Origin: Acidimicrobiaceae bacterium
GTDB taxonomy: Bacteria > Actinomycetota > Acidimicrobiia > Acidimicrobiales > RAAP-2
NCBI GenBank assembly: GCA_003152555.1
Contig: PMAL01000099.1
Coordinates: 518-13,671 of the forward strand
DNA: 13,154 nt
Direction of reading: 5' to 3'
The notes under the pieces were generated by a model. It did not search any database. It was not told the origin of the DNA and worked only from the letters and a program-made list of their open reading frames with translations. Both the position numbers and the translations under genes were made by a program. Below are positions 1 through 6,780 of the stretch, in pieces; within the stretch, counting starts at the first letter, position 1; every line of letters starts with the position of its first letter.

Positions 1-923
1 CTGTAGCCCAGGTCGAACTGAAGGTACTGGGTGAAGAGGAAAAACATCCCGAGTAGCGCGAAGAGCACCAGGGCCAGAGCTGAAATCGCCACGCTGTAGC
101 GGCGACTGGCGAAGAAGCGAAGCGGCAGCATCGGGTGGTCGATTCGACGCTCCCACACGATGAAGGCCACCACCAGTACCAGTGCGGCCGCCAAGGAGCC
201 CACGATGGCCGGCGAGCTCCATCCGCGCCCCGGGGCCTCGATGATGCCCCATAGCAGTAGGCCGAGTCCGAGCATCGACAAGAACGCGCCGATCGCGTCC
301 GGGCGCGAGGAGAGCGGGTTCTTCGAATTGGGCACGAGCCAGATCGCCCCGATGATTCCTAGCGCCGCGATGGGCACGTTGACCAGGAACACCGAACCCC
401 ACCAGAAATGCGCCAGCAGGAATCCGCCCAGAATCGGCCCGAGGGCAACGCCAATCCCAGTAGTACCGGACCAGATGCCAATGGCACGAACGCGATCGCG
501 CTCGGCCGTGAAGACGTTGGCGAGGATCGAGAGTGTGCAGGGCATCAGCGCCGCGGCGCCTACGCCCATGGTCGCGCGCGCCACCGTCAAGACGTCCGGC
601 GTGGGCGACCATGCAGCGAACGCCGAACCGCCGCCAAAGACGACGAGACCGCCAATAAACACCCACTTTCGACCAGCCCGATCGCCCAAGGCGCCAAGCG
701 ACAGGAGCAGACCGGCAAAGACCACCGCGTAGGCGTCCACCATCCATTGCAGCTGACTTGCGCTGGCGCCGAGTGAGCGAGCGATTGATGGCAGCGCCAC
801 GTTGAGCACCGTGTTGTCCAGACTGATGAGTAGCAACGTGACGCACAGCACCGACAGCGTGGCCCACCGGCGATAGGCCGGCGCAGGCGCCGGCGAAGCG
901 TTAGTCGCGACGAGGACAGACAC
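1..923 (-). CDS. MFS drug exporter, DHA2 (EmrB/QacA) type, 3' end off window
   Basis: Reverse-strand frame open from a GTG at 923 to the left edge: 307 codons of a family usually 450-520 residues long, so the C-terminal third is missing. The protein opens with a short Ala/Pro-rich tail. The first membrane helix contains LLISLDNTVLNVALPSI, followed by QLQWMVDAYAVVFAGLLL and the motif-A loop GALGDRAGRKWVF between helices 2 and 3. The motif-C-like GTTGIGVALGPILGGFLL follows, and more hydrophobic helices up to the edge. These are hallmarks of 14-helix DHA2 proton antiporters that export drugs or other amphipathic compounds; the substrate cannot be told. The start is forced: a TGA lies in frame at 941-939, and GTG is the only usual start codon before the conserved helix. 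No TetR- or MarR-type regulator is visible beside it. Confidence 0.9.
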   Translation of the reverse strand, partial: MSVLVATNASPAPAPAYRRWATLSVLCVTLLLISLDNTVLNVALPSIARSLGASASQLQWMVDAYAVVFAGLLLSLGALGDRAGRKWVFIGGLVVFGGGSAFAAWSPTPDVLTVARATMGVGAAALMPCTLSILANVFTAERDRVRAIGIWSGTTGIGVALGPILGGFLLAHFWWGSVFLVNVPIAALGIIGAIWLVPNSKNPLSSRPDAIGAFLSMLGLGLLLWGIIEAPGRGWSSPAIVGSLAAALVLVVAFIVWERRIDHPMLPLRFFASRRYSVAISALALVLFALLGMFFLFTQYLQFDLGY

Positions 924-929
924 GACCTC

Positions 930-935
930 ACCGTA
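930..935 (-). promoter_or_regulatory. Possible -10 box for a leaderless MFS transcript
   Basis: On the minus strand TACGGT (TAnnnT) ends six bases before the GTG start at 923. The same spacing is seen at 7585-7590 and 12192-12197. GAGG lies between the box and the GTG but only two bases from it, too close for a normal Shine-Dalgarno site. No good -35 is seen. This is inference from spacing only. Confidence 0.35.
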
Positions 936-949
936 GATTCATTCGACAC

Positions 950-1054
950 ATGGCGCCAGGGAAGAAGGTCCCGGTGTACTCGAAACCGTGGGACCATCCT
1001 CAACGCGTATTTGACGTCATCAATGCGATTATGACCTTCGTCCCTAGGCCTTGA
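950..1054 (+). CDS. Possible 34-residue ORF, divergent from the MFS gene
   Basis: ATG at 950 opens 34 codons ending in TGA at 1052. The peptide begins MAPGKKVPVYSKPWDHPQ and ends FVPRP. It has no signal peptide, membrane helix or recognised motif. There is no Shine-Dalgarno sequence. A TAGATT hexamer at 934-939, ten bases upstream, could be a -10 box for a nearly leaderless message, but it overlaps the box proposed for the divergent MFS gene. It is listed because the 924-1219 gap otherwise holds nothing I recognise apart from two small palindromes, TGACGTCA at 1012-1019 and CCTCGCGCGAGG at 1057-1068. It may well be chance. Confidence 0.18.
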   Translation: MAPGKKVPVYSKPWDHPQRVFDVINAIMTFVPRP

Positions 1055-1219
1055 ACCCTCGCGCGAGGATGATGGACCCATGGCGTCGACACGTTGGCAT
1101 TGGGGATTTGCACCGCTTGCGCCGGGGTCACGCTTCTGTCCGCCGCGGCGTTGGTTCGGCGGCGTCCGGAACCCAGGCACCATTCGACGCGACCTTTCCG
1201 CTCTGGCCAAAGTGTCACC

Positions 1220-1840
1220 ATGACGGAAGAGTCCGGTTCCGCCAGGAACGAATACCCGCGGCGTCAGTTCGTGCTTTGGCGCTATCCCGAGGAGTTGGAA
1301 TCCGACATCGCCACCCCCGAGGGCCTGACGCTGCGTCTTCGACCCATCCGCGGTGAAGACGCAAAGGAACTCGTGGCGTTTCACGCACGTCTATCGTTCG
1401 ACTCCATCTACCGTCGGTATTTCTCGGTGCATCCACATCTATCGGACGATGAGGTGCGACACCTCACCCAGGTCGATTACGTCGATCGCTTGGCGTTCGT
1501 AATCGAAGACGACGACGAACTCGTCGCCGTCGGGCGCTACGACCGCTATCCCCAAACGGACACGGCAGAGGTGGCCTTCGTTGTTCGTGATGACTATCAG
1601 CACTTGGGACTTGGGCATCGGCTGCTCGACGCCCTCGCGAGCGCCGCCTGGGCGAGGGGGGTCAAGACCTTCACCGCCGAAACCATGTTCACCAACCACG
1701 ACATGATGGCCGTTTTTCGCCATTCGGGCTTCCCGGTCATGACGTCCATAGAAGACGGAGAGATCAGCGTGCGTTTCTCGATCAGTCCGGCCGATGCTCG
1801 AACAACTCCGCAAAGCGGGGACCGTGCGCAACTGGACTGA
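1220..1840 (+). CDS. GNAT family N-acetyltransferase, Pat C-terminal-domain-like
   Basis: A 206-residue cytosolic protein that is essentially one GNAT fold. After about 35 polar residues comes GLTLRLRPIRGEDAKEL, then the RLSFDSIYRRYFSVHPHLSDDE helix typical of the acetyltransferase domain of Pat/PatZ protein-lysine acetylases and of mycobacterial Rv0998. The acetyl-CoA loop is QHLGLGHRLL, fitting Q/RxxGxG/A, preceded by the AEVAFVVRDDY strand. Near the C-terminus are NHDMMAVFRHSGF and a final strand. No acyl-CoA-synthetase-like or cyclic-nucleotide domain is attached, so control by fusion, as in Rv0998, is absent. The frame is open back to 1094, but that start is a TTG followed by 42 unconserved residues, so I take ATG 1220; neither has a clear Shine-Dalgarno site. 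Protein-lysine acetylation is a family-based guess; a small-molecule substrate is possible. Confidence 0.8.
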   Translation: MTEESGSARNEYPRRQFVLWRYPEELESDIATPEGLTLRLRPIRGEDAKELVAFHARLSFDSIYRRYFSVHPHLSDDEVRHLTQVDYVDRLAFVIEDDDELVAVGRYDRYPQTDTAEVAFVVRDDYQHLGLGHRLLDALASAAWARGVKTFTAETMFTNHDMMAVFRHSGFPVMTSIEDGEISVRFSISPADARTTPQSGDRAQLD

Positions 1841-1877
1841 GTGATGGTGCTCGCAGTTGAGTTGCACTCTCGACAAG

Positions 1878-2209
1878 ATGACCGCCTGCGGGTTTCGCGA
1901 CCGACGCGCAGCGGGCAAGCGCCTCGCGGAGCGCTTGGAAATTTTCAGGTCAAAACGCCCGGTGGTGCTCGGACTACCTCGTGGCGCAGCGCGCTCGAGT
2001 CGCGCAGCGCCACGAGGGTCATCGTTGACGTGCCGGTCTCGTCGCGCGAAGCGTTCGCCCGATTGAGCACGCCGGCCAAGGAGGTCATCAGCCTGCTCGT
2101 GCCCAGCCATTTCTTGGCGGTCGGCGAATGGTACGAGGACTTTAGCCAGACGACCGACGATGAGGTCACGTTGCTACTTGAACAATCCTCGGGACAAAAC
2201 CTGACTTGA
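1878..2209 (+). pseudogene. Phosphoribosyltransferase-domain protein (Rv0571c-like), internal deletion and frameshift
   Basis: Two ends of one family lie in different frames. From ATG 1878 the frame reads GFRDRRAAGKRLAERL and then RPVVLGLPRGA, the N-terminus of actinobacterial PRT-fold proteins of about 210-220 residues. The match stops near 1985. In another frame, from about 1992 to the TGA at 2207, comes the matching C-terminus: ATRVIVDVPVSSREAF, then VPSHFLAVGEWYEDFSQTTD. The roughly 100 residues between, including the PRPP loop (usually a VDDGxATGAT-type motif), are absent. The two halves are joined at an inverted repeat (1980-2014). The product cannot bind PRPP, so this is a dead gene. 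Relatives in mycobacteria belong to the dormancy regulon, so a stress role of the ancestor is plausible. Confidence 0.75.
1980..2014. repeat. Inverted repeat at the pseudogene deletion junction
   Basis: Arms CGTGGCGCAGCGCG (1980-1993) and CGCGCAGCGCCACG (2001-2014) pair over 13 of 14 positions around the 7-base loop CTCGAGT. The hairpin lies exactly where the N-terminal and C-terminal halves of the phosphoribosyltransferase pseudogene meet. Confidence 0.8.
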
Positions 2210-2226
2210 CGTCCCCAGAGCTCGAT

Positions 2227-2649
2227 CTAGATGAACTCTCGGTGTTGCTCGAACCACTCGCGAACCAGGGCGAGCACTTGATCTGAGCTCAGAGACTCAA
2301 GGTCACTTTCGATCTGCCCCACGACCCTGTGAGCAATATCAGGATGCTTGCGCTCCCAATACTGCACGAGATTGAGCATCTCGTTGGAACGGCCCGTACC
2401 GTGGCCAACGAGGAGGATCTCGCGCGCCGAGCCAACCGACGCCGAGATTGACTCATAGAAGGTCGAATTGCGATGGTCGGTGTCGTGCCCGTGGTGGTGC
2501 TGGGCCTCGCGCACGTGATGGTGACGAACTTTCTCGCTCGGCGCGTGAAGACTCTCGGGTATTGCGCCGGGCTCGACGCCCGAGGTCCATAGCTGGGCTT
2601 CATCTCGCATGATCGCGATGACCGCCAATCCTTCGACCGATTCATTCAT
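2227..2649 (-). CDS. Small eRF1 domain 3-like (bacterial archaeo-eRF1-related) protein with His-rich loop
   Basis: 140 residues from ATG 2649, which has a good ribosome site (AAGGAAGGG, about seven bases upstream); the frame stays open to 2778 but without such a site. The N-terminus LAVIAIMRDEAQLWTSG resembles the first strand pair of small proteins often labelled translational machinery or host-attachment-like. A His-rich stretch follows at residues 43-59 (HHH, HHHGHDTDH). The second half, AREILLVGHGTGRSNEMLNL, then HPDIAHRVVGQIESDLESLSSDQVLALVREWF, matches the family's conserved glycine strand and its D-x-PTDGQIVAxAR-type end, here changed to ESLSSDQVLALVR. Function is unknown in the family. 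It converges on the phosphoribosyltransferase pseudogene, 17 bases from its stop. Confidence 0.7.
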   Translation of the reverse strand: MNESVEGLAVIAIMRDEAQLWTSGVEPGAIPESLHAPSEKVRHHHVREAQHHHGHDTDHRNSTFYESISASVGSAREILLVGHGTGRSNEMLNLVQYWERKHPDIAHRVVGQIESDLESLSSDQVLALVREWFEQHREFI

Positions 2650-2781
2650 GAGCAACCCTTCCTTCAATATCGACCTTATAGCGGTGACGCTCTCCAGCCA
2701 GTATTTGCAGGGTGAGCGGCGAATCGCTTGCTTGAACCTTGGCGGTTGATTCTTGCTGTTCGCCAGAGGCCGCCTCAATGC

Positions 2782-2949
2782 TCGTCACTGGGCACCTTCA
2801 GTATTCGCTGTAGTGAACTGGTCGGCATGTTGCCGAGCGCCTACCGGCGCCACGCCTTACGGGCGACGGAGGGGAAGCCGTCGTGCGTGGCCAAACAAGT
2901 GACCAGACCAGTCAGGAATCGAAAAGCGTCGGTCATCGAGCGCCAGTAA
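2782..2949 (+). pseudogene. 3' remnant of an AraC-type transcriptional regulator
   Basis: The last 55 codons of this frame read SSLGTFSIRCSELVGMLPS, then AYRR, which is the end of the second helix-turn-helix of AraC-type regulators (consensus like SxxxFxRxFxxxxGxxPxxYRR). The tail PSCVAKQVTRPVRNRKA is of a kind I associate with actinobacterial AraC proteins encoded just before glyoxalase-like genes. Upstream of 2782 the frame loses similarity and no other frame continues the first helix-turn-helix, so only the 3' end survives. A TAA closes it at 2947, ten bases before the VOC-like remnant. Confidence 0.5.
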
Positions 2950-2959
2950 CGAAAGCTCC

Positions 2960-3016
2960 ATGAATATCTCGATCTACGCCACTTTCCTCGCGCACAACGA
3001 CCCGGAAGCGTCATTC
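2960..3016 (+). pseudogene. 5' remnant of a VOC (glyoxalase-like) family gene
   Basis: ATG 2960, preceded by GAAAG, begins MNISIYATFLAHNDPEASF, very like the start of small VOC proteins (typically MxIxIxxxFLPHxDPxASLAFY). Similarity stops at codon 19. The frame then runs through 12 unrelated codons to a TAG at 3053. The rest of the roughly 130-residue family domain is not found in any frame. Its position directly after the AraC remnant matches a common regulator-glyoxalase gene pair. Confidence 0.5.
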
Positions 3017-3017
3017 G

Positions 3018-3281
3018 TTATCGCAATCCGGTTTCTCGAGCAACGGAGATGTTAGACATAGCAACGTGGATGACCATGGCATTGATGCAGTTTCCGCTTC
3101 GGCACGTGAAGACGAGCGACGCGAGCGCGATCGTCGGGTTGGTGGCGACCGGCGTAAAGAGGATGTGGGACCACCCGATGTCGTAGAGCGGCGCAGGGTC
3201 CGTCGCCGCAAGGAAGAGCGTCGAAAGAAATAGTTCGCGCCACGAGCACCCGAATTGAAGTTGCTCAGTGCCTTTTTTTCC
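3018..3281 (-). pseudogene. Possible C-terminal remnant of a CPBP-type intramembrane protease
   Basis: The minus-strand frame between TGA (3284-3282) and TAA (3020-3018) has no usual start codon before its conserved-looking part. It reads LYDIGWSHILFTPVATN, then TIALASLVFTCRSGNC, then INAMVIHVAMSNIS. The last parts resemble the final helices of CPBP/Abi proteases (xxYxRTGSLWxxIxxHxxxN), with R, G, the conserved H and N in place. The warning is that the complementary codon register on the + strand is a very Arg/Glu/Asp-rich ORF (GTG 3066 to TAG 3231), and the reverse complement of such codons is automatically hydrophobic. Either reading, or neither, could be real. Confidence 0.3.
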
Positions 3282-3286
3282 TCAAT

Positions 3287-3325
3287 CAATTCCGCGCGGG
3301 CGATTCGAGGTGTTGCACGGAATTG
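3287..3325. repeat. Inverted repeat downstream of the GGDEF-EAL gene
   Basis: CAATTCCGCGC (3287-3297) and GCACGGAATTG (3315-3325) pair at 10 of 11 positions with a 17-base loop. It starts 15 bases past the minus-strand stop of the c-di-GMP gene and could end that transcript. A T-run would be needed on the minus strand and is missing (it reads as A there), so a classical terminator is not supported. Confidence 0.4.
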
Positions 3326-3340
3326 GTCGCTCGTACTGCG

Positions 3341-5530
3341 CTAGCCGGTCGCGCTACCTAACACCTGACCGACCAAGCTCGCGGCCTCATCGCTCGGCAC
3401 GGCGGGTGCGAAGAGGAAGCCCTGGCCGAGCTCGCAGCCGAAGCAGCGAAGCCGTACGAATTGGCGCTGGGTCTCGATGCCCTCGGCGAGCACTGACATG
3501 TTGAGTTTCTGTCCGAGCGACACGATTGCTTCGAGCAGTGTGTCATTGCGGACACTTTCGAGCGTGGGACTCACGAACGTCTGGTCGATCTTGATGATGC
3601 GCGGACGCATGAGTGCGAGGTAGGAGAGCGACGAGTAGCCGGTGCCAAAGTCATCGAGCGCAAAGCCAATGCCGAGACGATTGAGTCGCTCGATGACGTT
3701 AAGGGTCTCGGCGATGTCGAGCAGAGCGACGCTCTCGGTGATCTCAATGATCAGTCGCTCTGGACCGAGACCATTCTCGAAAAGCGCCTCTTCGATGATC
3801 GACACGAGTTTGGGATCTTGGAACTGGCGGGCTGACAGGTTGACCGTGATATAGGGCCAATTGATTTCGAGTCCCTTACGTTCCCAGGTACTCGCGGCCG
3901 CGACTGCCTCACGCAGCGCGAAGGTGCCGAGTTCCAGGATGAGATCGCTCTGTTCAGCCAGGGGGATGAATACGATGGGTGGCACCCAACCCCGTTCAGC
4001 GTGGCGCCAGCGCATGAGGGCTTCGAAACCAACGACCGCCGTCGTCGTCAGATCGACGATGGGCTGGTAGTGCATAGAAATCTCACCAGCGTGAAAGGCC
4101 TGGCGTAGCTCCTGAACGAGTTCAAAGCGATTGACTGCTTGTTGGTCCATGCCGGCTTCGAAGACCACGTGACGATCCTTGCCCGCGCGCTTGGCTTCAA
4201 ACAGGGCAACGTCCGCGTTCTGGACAATTTCGGCCTGGTCCGTGCACGTGGCGTCCCACACGACGACGCCGACGCTTGCGTGTTGTTCAATCTTGACGTC
4301 CGCGAACGAGAACGGTTCGGTCAACACTTTCAGGAGCCGTTTGGCGACGAGTCCCGCATCCGCGGGCGAAGCCAGTCCTTCAGCCAAGTACAGGAATTCG
4401 TCGTCACCGGAGCGACAGAGCGAGTCCGATGATCGAGAGGACTGGGTCAAGCGATGCGCTATCGCGACCAGCAACTGGTCACCCACGAGGTGACCGTACG
4501 TGTCATTGACGCCCTTGAAATTGTCGAGGTCCATTACGAGCACCGCACACGTTCCACCTTGTCGAGTGATCCTGGCGTGGGCTTGGGACAGTCGGTCCAT
4601 GAAGAGAGCACGGTTGGCCAAACCCGTGAGCGGGTCGTGCAGCGCCTGGTGCGACAACTGCGCACTGAGCGCGCGCTCCTCGGTGATGTCGCGCTCGGAG
4701 AAGACAAAGTAGAGCAGTGCGCCGTTCTCGTCTCTCGCCGGTGTCCGTGAGACCTCCACGAAGATCACGCGCTTGTCCTTGCGCAAGTACCGCTTGATGT
4801 ACCGGTTCTGGTCGGCTTCGCCGAAAAGGGCTCGGCGGTGAGACTCTTCGGTTATTCCGACGTCCTCGGGGTAGGTGAAGATCTTGGAGTCCTGACCCAT
4901 CAGTTCTTCGCGCGAATAACCAACCATGGCGCAGAAAGAATCGTTGACTGCCGTGATGCGGTCTTCGAGATTGGTGACCGTCATGGGCGCCACGTTGCCG
5001 TCAAAGGCCATGTGGAATCTCAACTCGGATTGCGCGAGCGCCAATTCCGCGGCCCTTTGCGCGTAGATGTCGCGAATCGTCACCACGTGCCAGGTCTCGC
5101 CGTCTAAGACAAAGGGAGAACGGTCCAGGTGCACGGTGGTCTCGCTGCCATTCTTGCAGACCAACGTGAGATCTAGGTCAACGACGTTTTTGTGTTTGTG
5201 AGAATGCCGCACACTTCGGGTGCGCAGGGCGGGTTGTTCATTCTGGTTGATCGTGGGCACGAGGAATTCGATGGTGCGGCCCACCAGTTCTTTGCGCGCG
5301 TATCCGGTCAGCGTCGCCAGTTGATCGTTGGCGTATCGAATGACGCCGGGGCCATCGATGAAGGCAATTCCGTCGGGCAGCACCTCAAGCAAGATGTGCC
5401 ACGACAACGGGAAATCTTCGGTTGACGTCGTAAAGCACTCACCCTCAGCAAACGCGGCGGGGTCCGCCTCGTCAGCGGGCGGCACCTTCGAGGCTGTGCT
5501 CGCGGCCCGTCGGATCAGGGAGAGAACCAT
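3341..5530 (-). CDS. PAS-PAS-GGDEF-EAL cyclic di-GMP signalling protein
   Basis: 729 residues with no membrane helix, so probably cytosolic. A PAS domain (about 42-155) and a second PAS with its PAC segment (165-287) lie ahead of a GGDEF domain (about 295-455) and an EAL domain (470-715). The cyclase domain keeps the DLDNFKxxND metal site and an inhibitory-site RSSD (366-369), but the signature reads GDDEF (375-379) instead of GGDEF. The phosphodiesterase domain looks complete: EALMRW (503-508), VNLSARQF, EITES, DDFGTGYSS (626-634), KID (647-649) and AEGIET (682-687). It therefore probably degrades c-di-GMP, with the cyclase half doubtful or allosteric and the PAS domains sensing an unknown cue. 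ATG 5530 has no clear Shine-Dalgarno site. The pentapeptide gene lies 144 bases upstream in the same direction and may share transcription. Confidence 0.95.
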   Translation of the reverse strand: MVLSLIRRAASTASKVPPADEADPAAFAEGECFTTSTEDFPLSWHILLEVLPDGIAFIDGPGVIRYANDQLATLTGYARKELVGRTIEFLVPTINQNEQPALRTRSVRHSHKHKNVVDLDLTLVCKNGSETTVHLDRSPFVLDGETWHVVTIRDIYAQRAAELALAQSELRFHMAFDGNVAPMTVTNLEDRITAVNDSFCAMVGYSREELMGQDSKIFTYPEDVGITEESHRRALFGEADQNRYIKRYLRKDKRVIFVEVSRTPARDENGALLYFVFSERDITEERALSAQLSHQALHDPLTGLANRALFMDRLSQAHARITRQGGTCAVLVMDLDNFKGVNDTYGHLVGDQLLVAIAHRLTQSSRSSDSLCRSGDDEFLYLAEGLASPADAGLVAKRLLKVLTEPFSFADVKIEQHASVGVVVWDATCTDQAEIVQNADVALFEAKRAGKDRHVVFEAGMDQQAVNRFELVQELRQAFHAGEISMHYQPIVDLTTTAVVGFEALMRWRHAERGWVPPIVFIPLAEQSDLILELGTFALREAVAAASTWERKGLEINWPYITVNLSARQFQDPKLVSIIEEALFENGLGPERLIIEITESVALLDIAETLNVIERLNRLGIGFALDDFGTGYSSLSYLALMRPRIIKIDQTFVSPTLESVRNDTLLEAIVSLGQKLNMSVLAEGIETQRQFVRLRCFGCELGQGFLFAPAVPSDEAASLVGQVLGSATG

Positions 5531-5674
5531 TCAGAGAAGGCTTATTGGTGAATCTCACGAAAGGCGCAAGAGCGTCTCAACATCAGCCCAAATCGGCGCT
5601 TCGGCATACCCGAATTCCGTTCGGAACAAAGTTTTTCGATGTCTGTAGCGTGACGGCGAGGTTATCGAAATATG

Positions 5675-6520
5675 TCAGACAGTTTGCCCCTTCACAAAAC
5701 GCCATGAGGCACTGCACGGGCCTTTCTCTCCACCAGGGCAAATCGTCGCACTATTGGTACGCGCACGATCCGTGTTGGTATTAAGCAAGTTGGCGTTGAA
5801 CAAATTTGCCCCGGAGAAATCTGCGCCGGCGACGTCAGCGTTCGCCAGTATTGTCCCGGAAAGGTTGGCGTCGACCAAACTGGCATTGGTGAGTTGCGCG
5901 CCGTTCAAGTTCGCTGCTGAGAGGTTGACGTTCGCCAGGTCGGCCCCGATCAACGAAGCGTCGTTCAGGTGGGCGCCCGGGCCAACGAGATAGCCGTCTA
6001 TCAACTTCCATCCGCCGGGCAGGACCGGCGTCCCCGTCACTAAGCCCGAGACCACAGCAGTGAGATTAGCGCCCGTTAATCGTGCGTCGAGCAAGTCCGA
6101 ATCATAGAGATCGGCGTCAGTGAATTGGGCGTTCGTCAAATTGGCGTTGGGGCCAACTAGATATCCGCTCACCAGGTTCCAATTCGCCGGCAAAATTGGG
6201 ACCCCTTTCAGGGCGCCCGAGGTCACGCCACTGAGGTCGGCACCGGACATCTGCGCGCCCTCGAGGTTAGAGCGAAAGAGGTTGGCTCCAGCCATTTGCG
6301 CGCCGATCAAGTTCGCGTCGGTGAGATTGGCGTTCCTAAGGTTCGCGTTTCGAAGGTTGGCGCCGCGAAAATCTCGGCCCGATAGATTGCAGCCAACGTA
6401 ATTAGCACCGGCGTGCGCCGACGCACTGCAGCTGGCCGAGGATGCGGCAGAGGCCGTGTCGCCCGACCAGGTGGCCATCCCAAAGAAACTGGCCGAGAGC
6501 AGGACCGCGGCAATGGCCAA
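5675..6520 (-). CDS. Secreted pentapeptide-repeat protein
   Basis: 281 residues if begun at TTG 6520. A hydrophobic core (AIAAVLLSASFFGM) and a probable signal-peptidase site at DTASA precede the mature protein. The rest is a right-handed beta-helix of A(N/D)LxX repeats, for example RGANLRNANLRNANLTDANL, in three blocks separated by two copies of a roughly 30-residue linker of the form G-x-P-x-LP-x-x-W-x-L-x-x-GYLVGP, about 60 residues apart. The C-terminus is a non-repeat ICPGGEKGPC cap with two Cys. Such exported proteins are common in Acidimicrobiia; their function is unknown. The start is uncertain: TTG 6520 gives a signal peptide with no basic n-region, while a GAGGAG site at 6554-6559 points to codon ATC at 6547, which would add INFATWSRG. 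No ATG, GTG or other TTG exists between the TGA at 6560-6562 and 6520. Confidence 0.88.
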   Translation of the reverse strand: MAIAAVLLSASFFGMATWSGDTASAASSASCSASAHAGANYVGCNLSGRDFRGANLRNANLRNANLTDANLIGAQMAGANLFRSNLEGAQMSGADLSGVTSGALKGVPILPANWNLVSGYLVGPNANLTNAQFTDADLYDSDLLDARLTGANLTAVVSGLVTGTPVLPGGWKLIDGYLVGPGAHLNDASLIGADLANVNLSAANLNGAQLTNASLVDANLSGTILANADVAGADFSGANLFNANLLNTNTDRARTNSATICPGGEKGPCSASWRFVKGQTV

Positions 6521-6694
6521 TCCGCGCGACCACGTTGCAAAGTTGATCGTGGGCTCCTCTCAATCGACAGTGACGACACGAAAACCCGGCAATATTTCCT
6601 GAGCCTACAGTGTCTCTTTGACAAGAGTTAGCCAGTGAAATTTGGCCACCATTTGGCCTTATCAAGTGCGTTTTTCCCAACAAGTCACTCATGT

Positions 6695-6724
6695 ACGACG
6701 TCGCGTTCGCGGCGCGCACGTCGT
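6695..6724. repeat. Hairpin downstream of exonuclease III
   Basis: ACGACGTCGCG (6695-6705) pairs with CGCG-c-ACGTCGT (6713-6724, one bulged base) around a 7-base loop. It lies about 57 bases past the exonuclease stop on the minus strand and may end that transcript. No T-run follows. The rest of the 6560-6780 gap holds only a TTTGGCC direct repeat around 6640-6658. Confidence 0.4.
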
Positions 6725-6780
6725 CAGGGATCCTGCACCAACCCGATTGGCGTGACGTCGTTGACCGCGGTTCGTCGGTC

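Noticed and set aside
587..1384. A 265-codon minus-strand ORF over the MFS gene and the GNAT start
   Set aside because: It is Arg/Ser-rich and shows no family pattern. It overlaps the clearly coding MFS frame in another register and the N-terminal part of the GNAT gene.
3049..3186. A 45-codon + strand ORF starting at ATG 3049
   Set aside because: No recognised similarity, no proper ribosome site, and it lies inside a region of overlapping gene debris where all three frames are open for a while.
3066..3233. A 55-codon Arg/Glu/Asp-rich ORF on the + strand
   Set aside because: The GTG start has no properly placed ribosome site and the sequence is low-complexity charged residues. The complementary register shows a better family-like pattern. 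Not excluded as a real small basic protein.
5609..5637. Palindrome TTCCGTTCGGAA followed by a short T-run on the + strand
   Set aside because: It looks like a small terminator, but no + strand gene ends there, and on the minus strand it lies in the leader of the c-di-GMP gene without a T-run.
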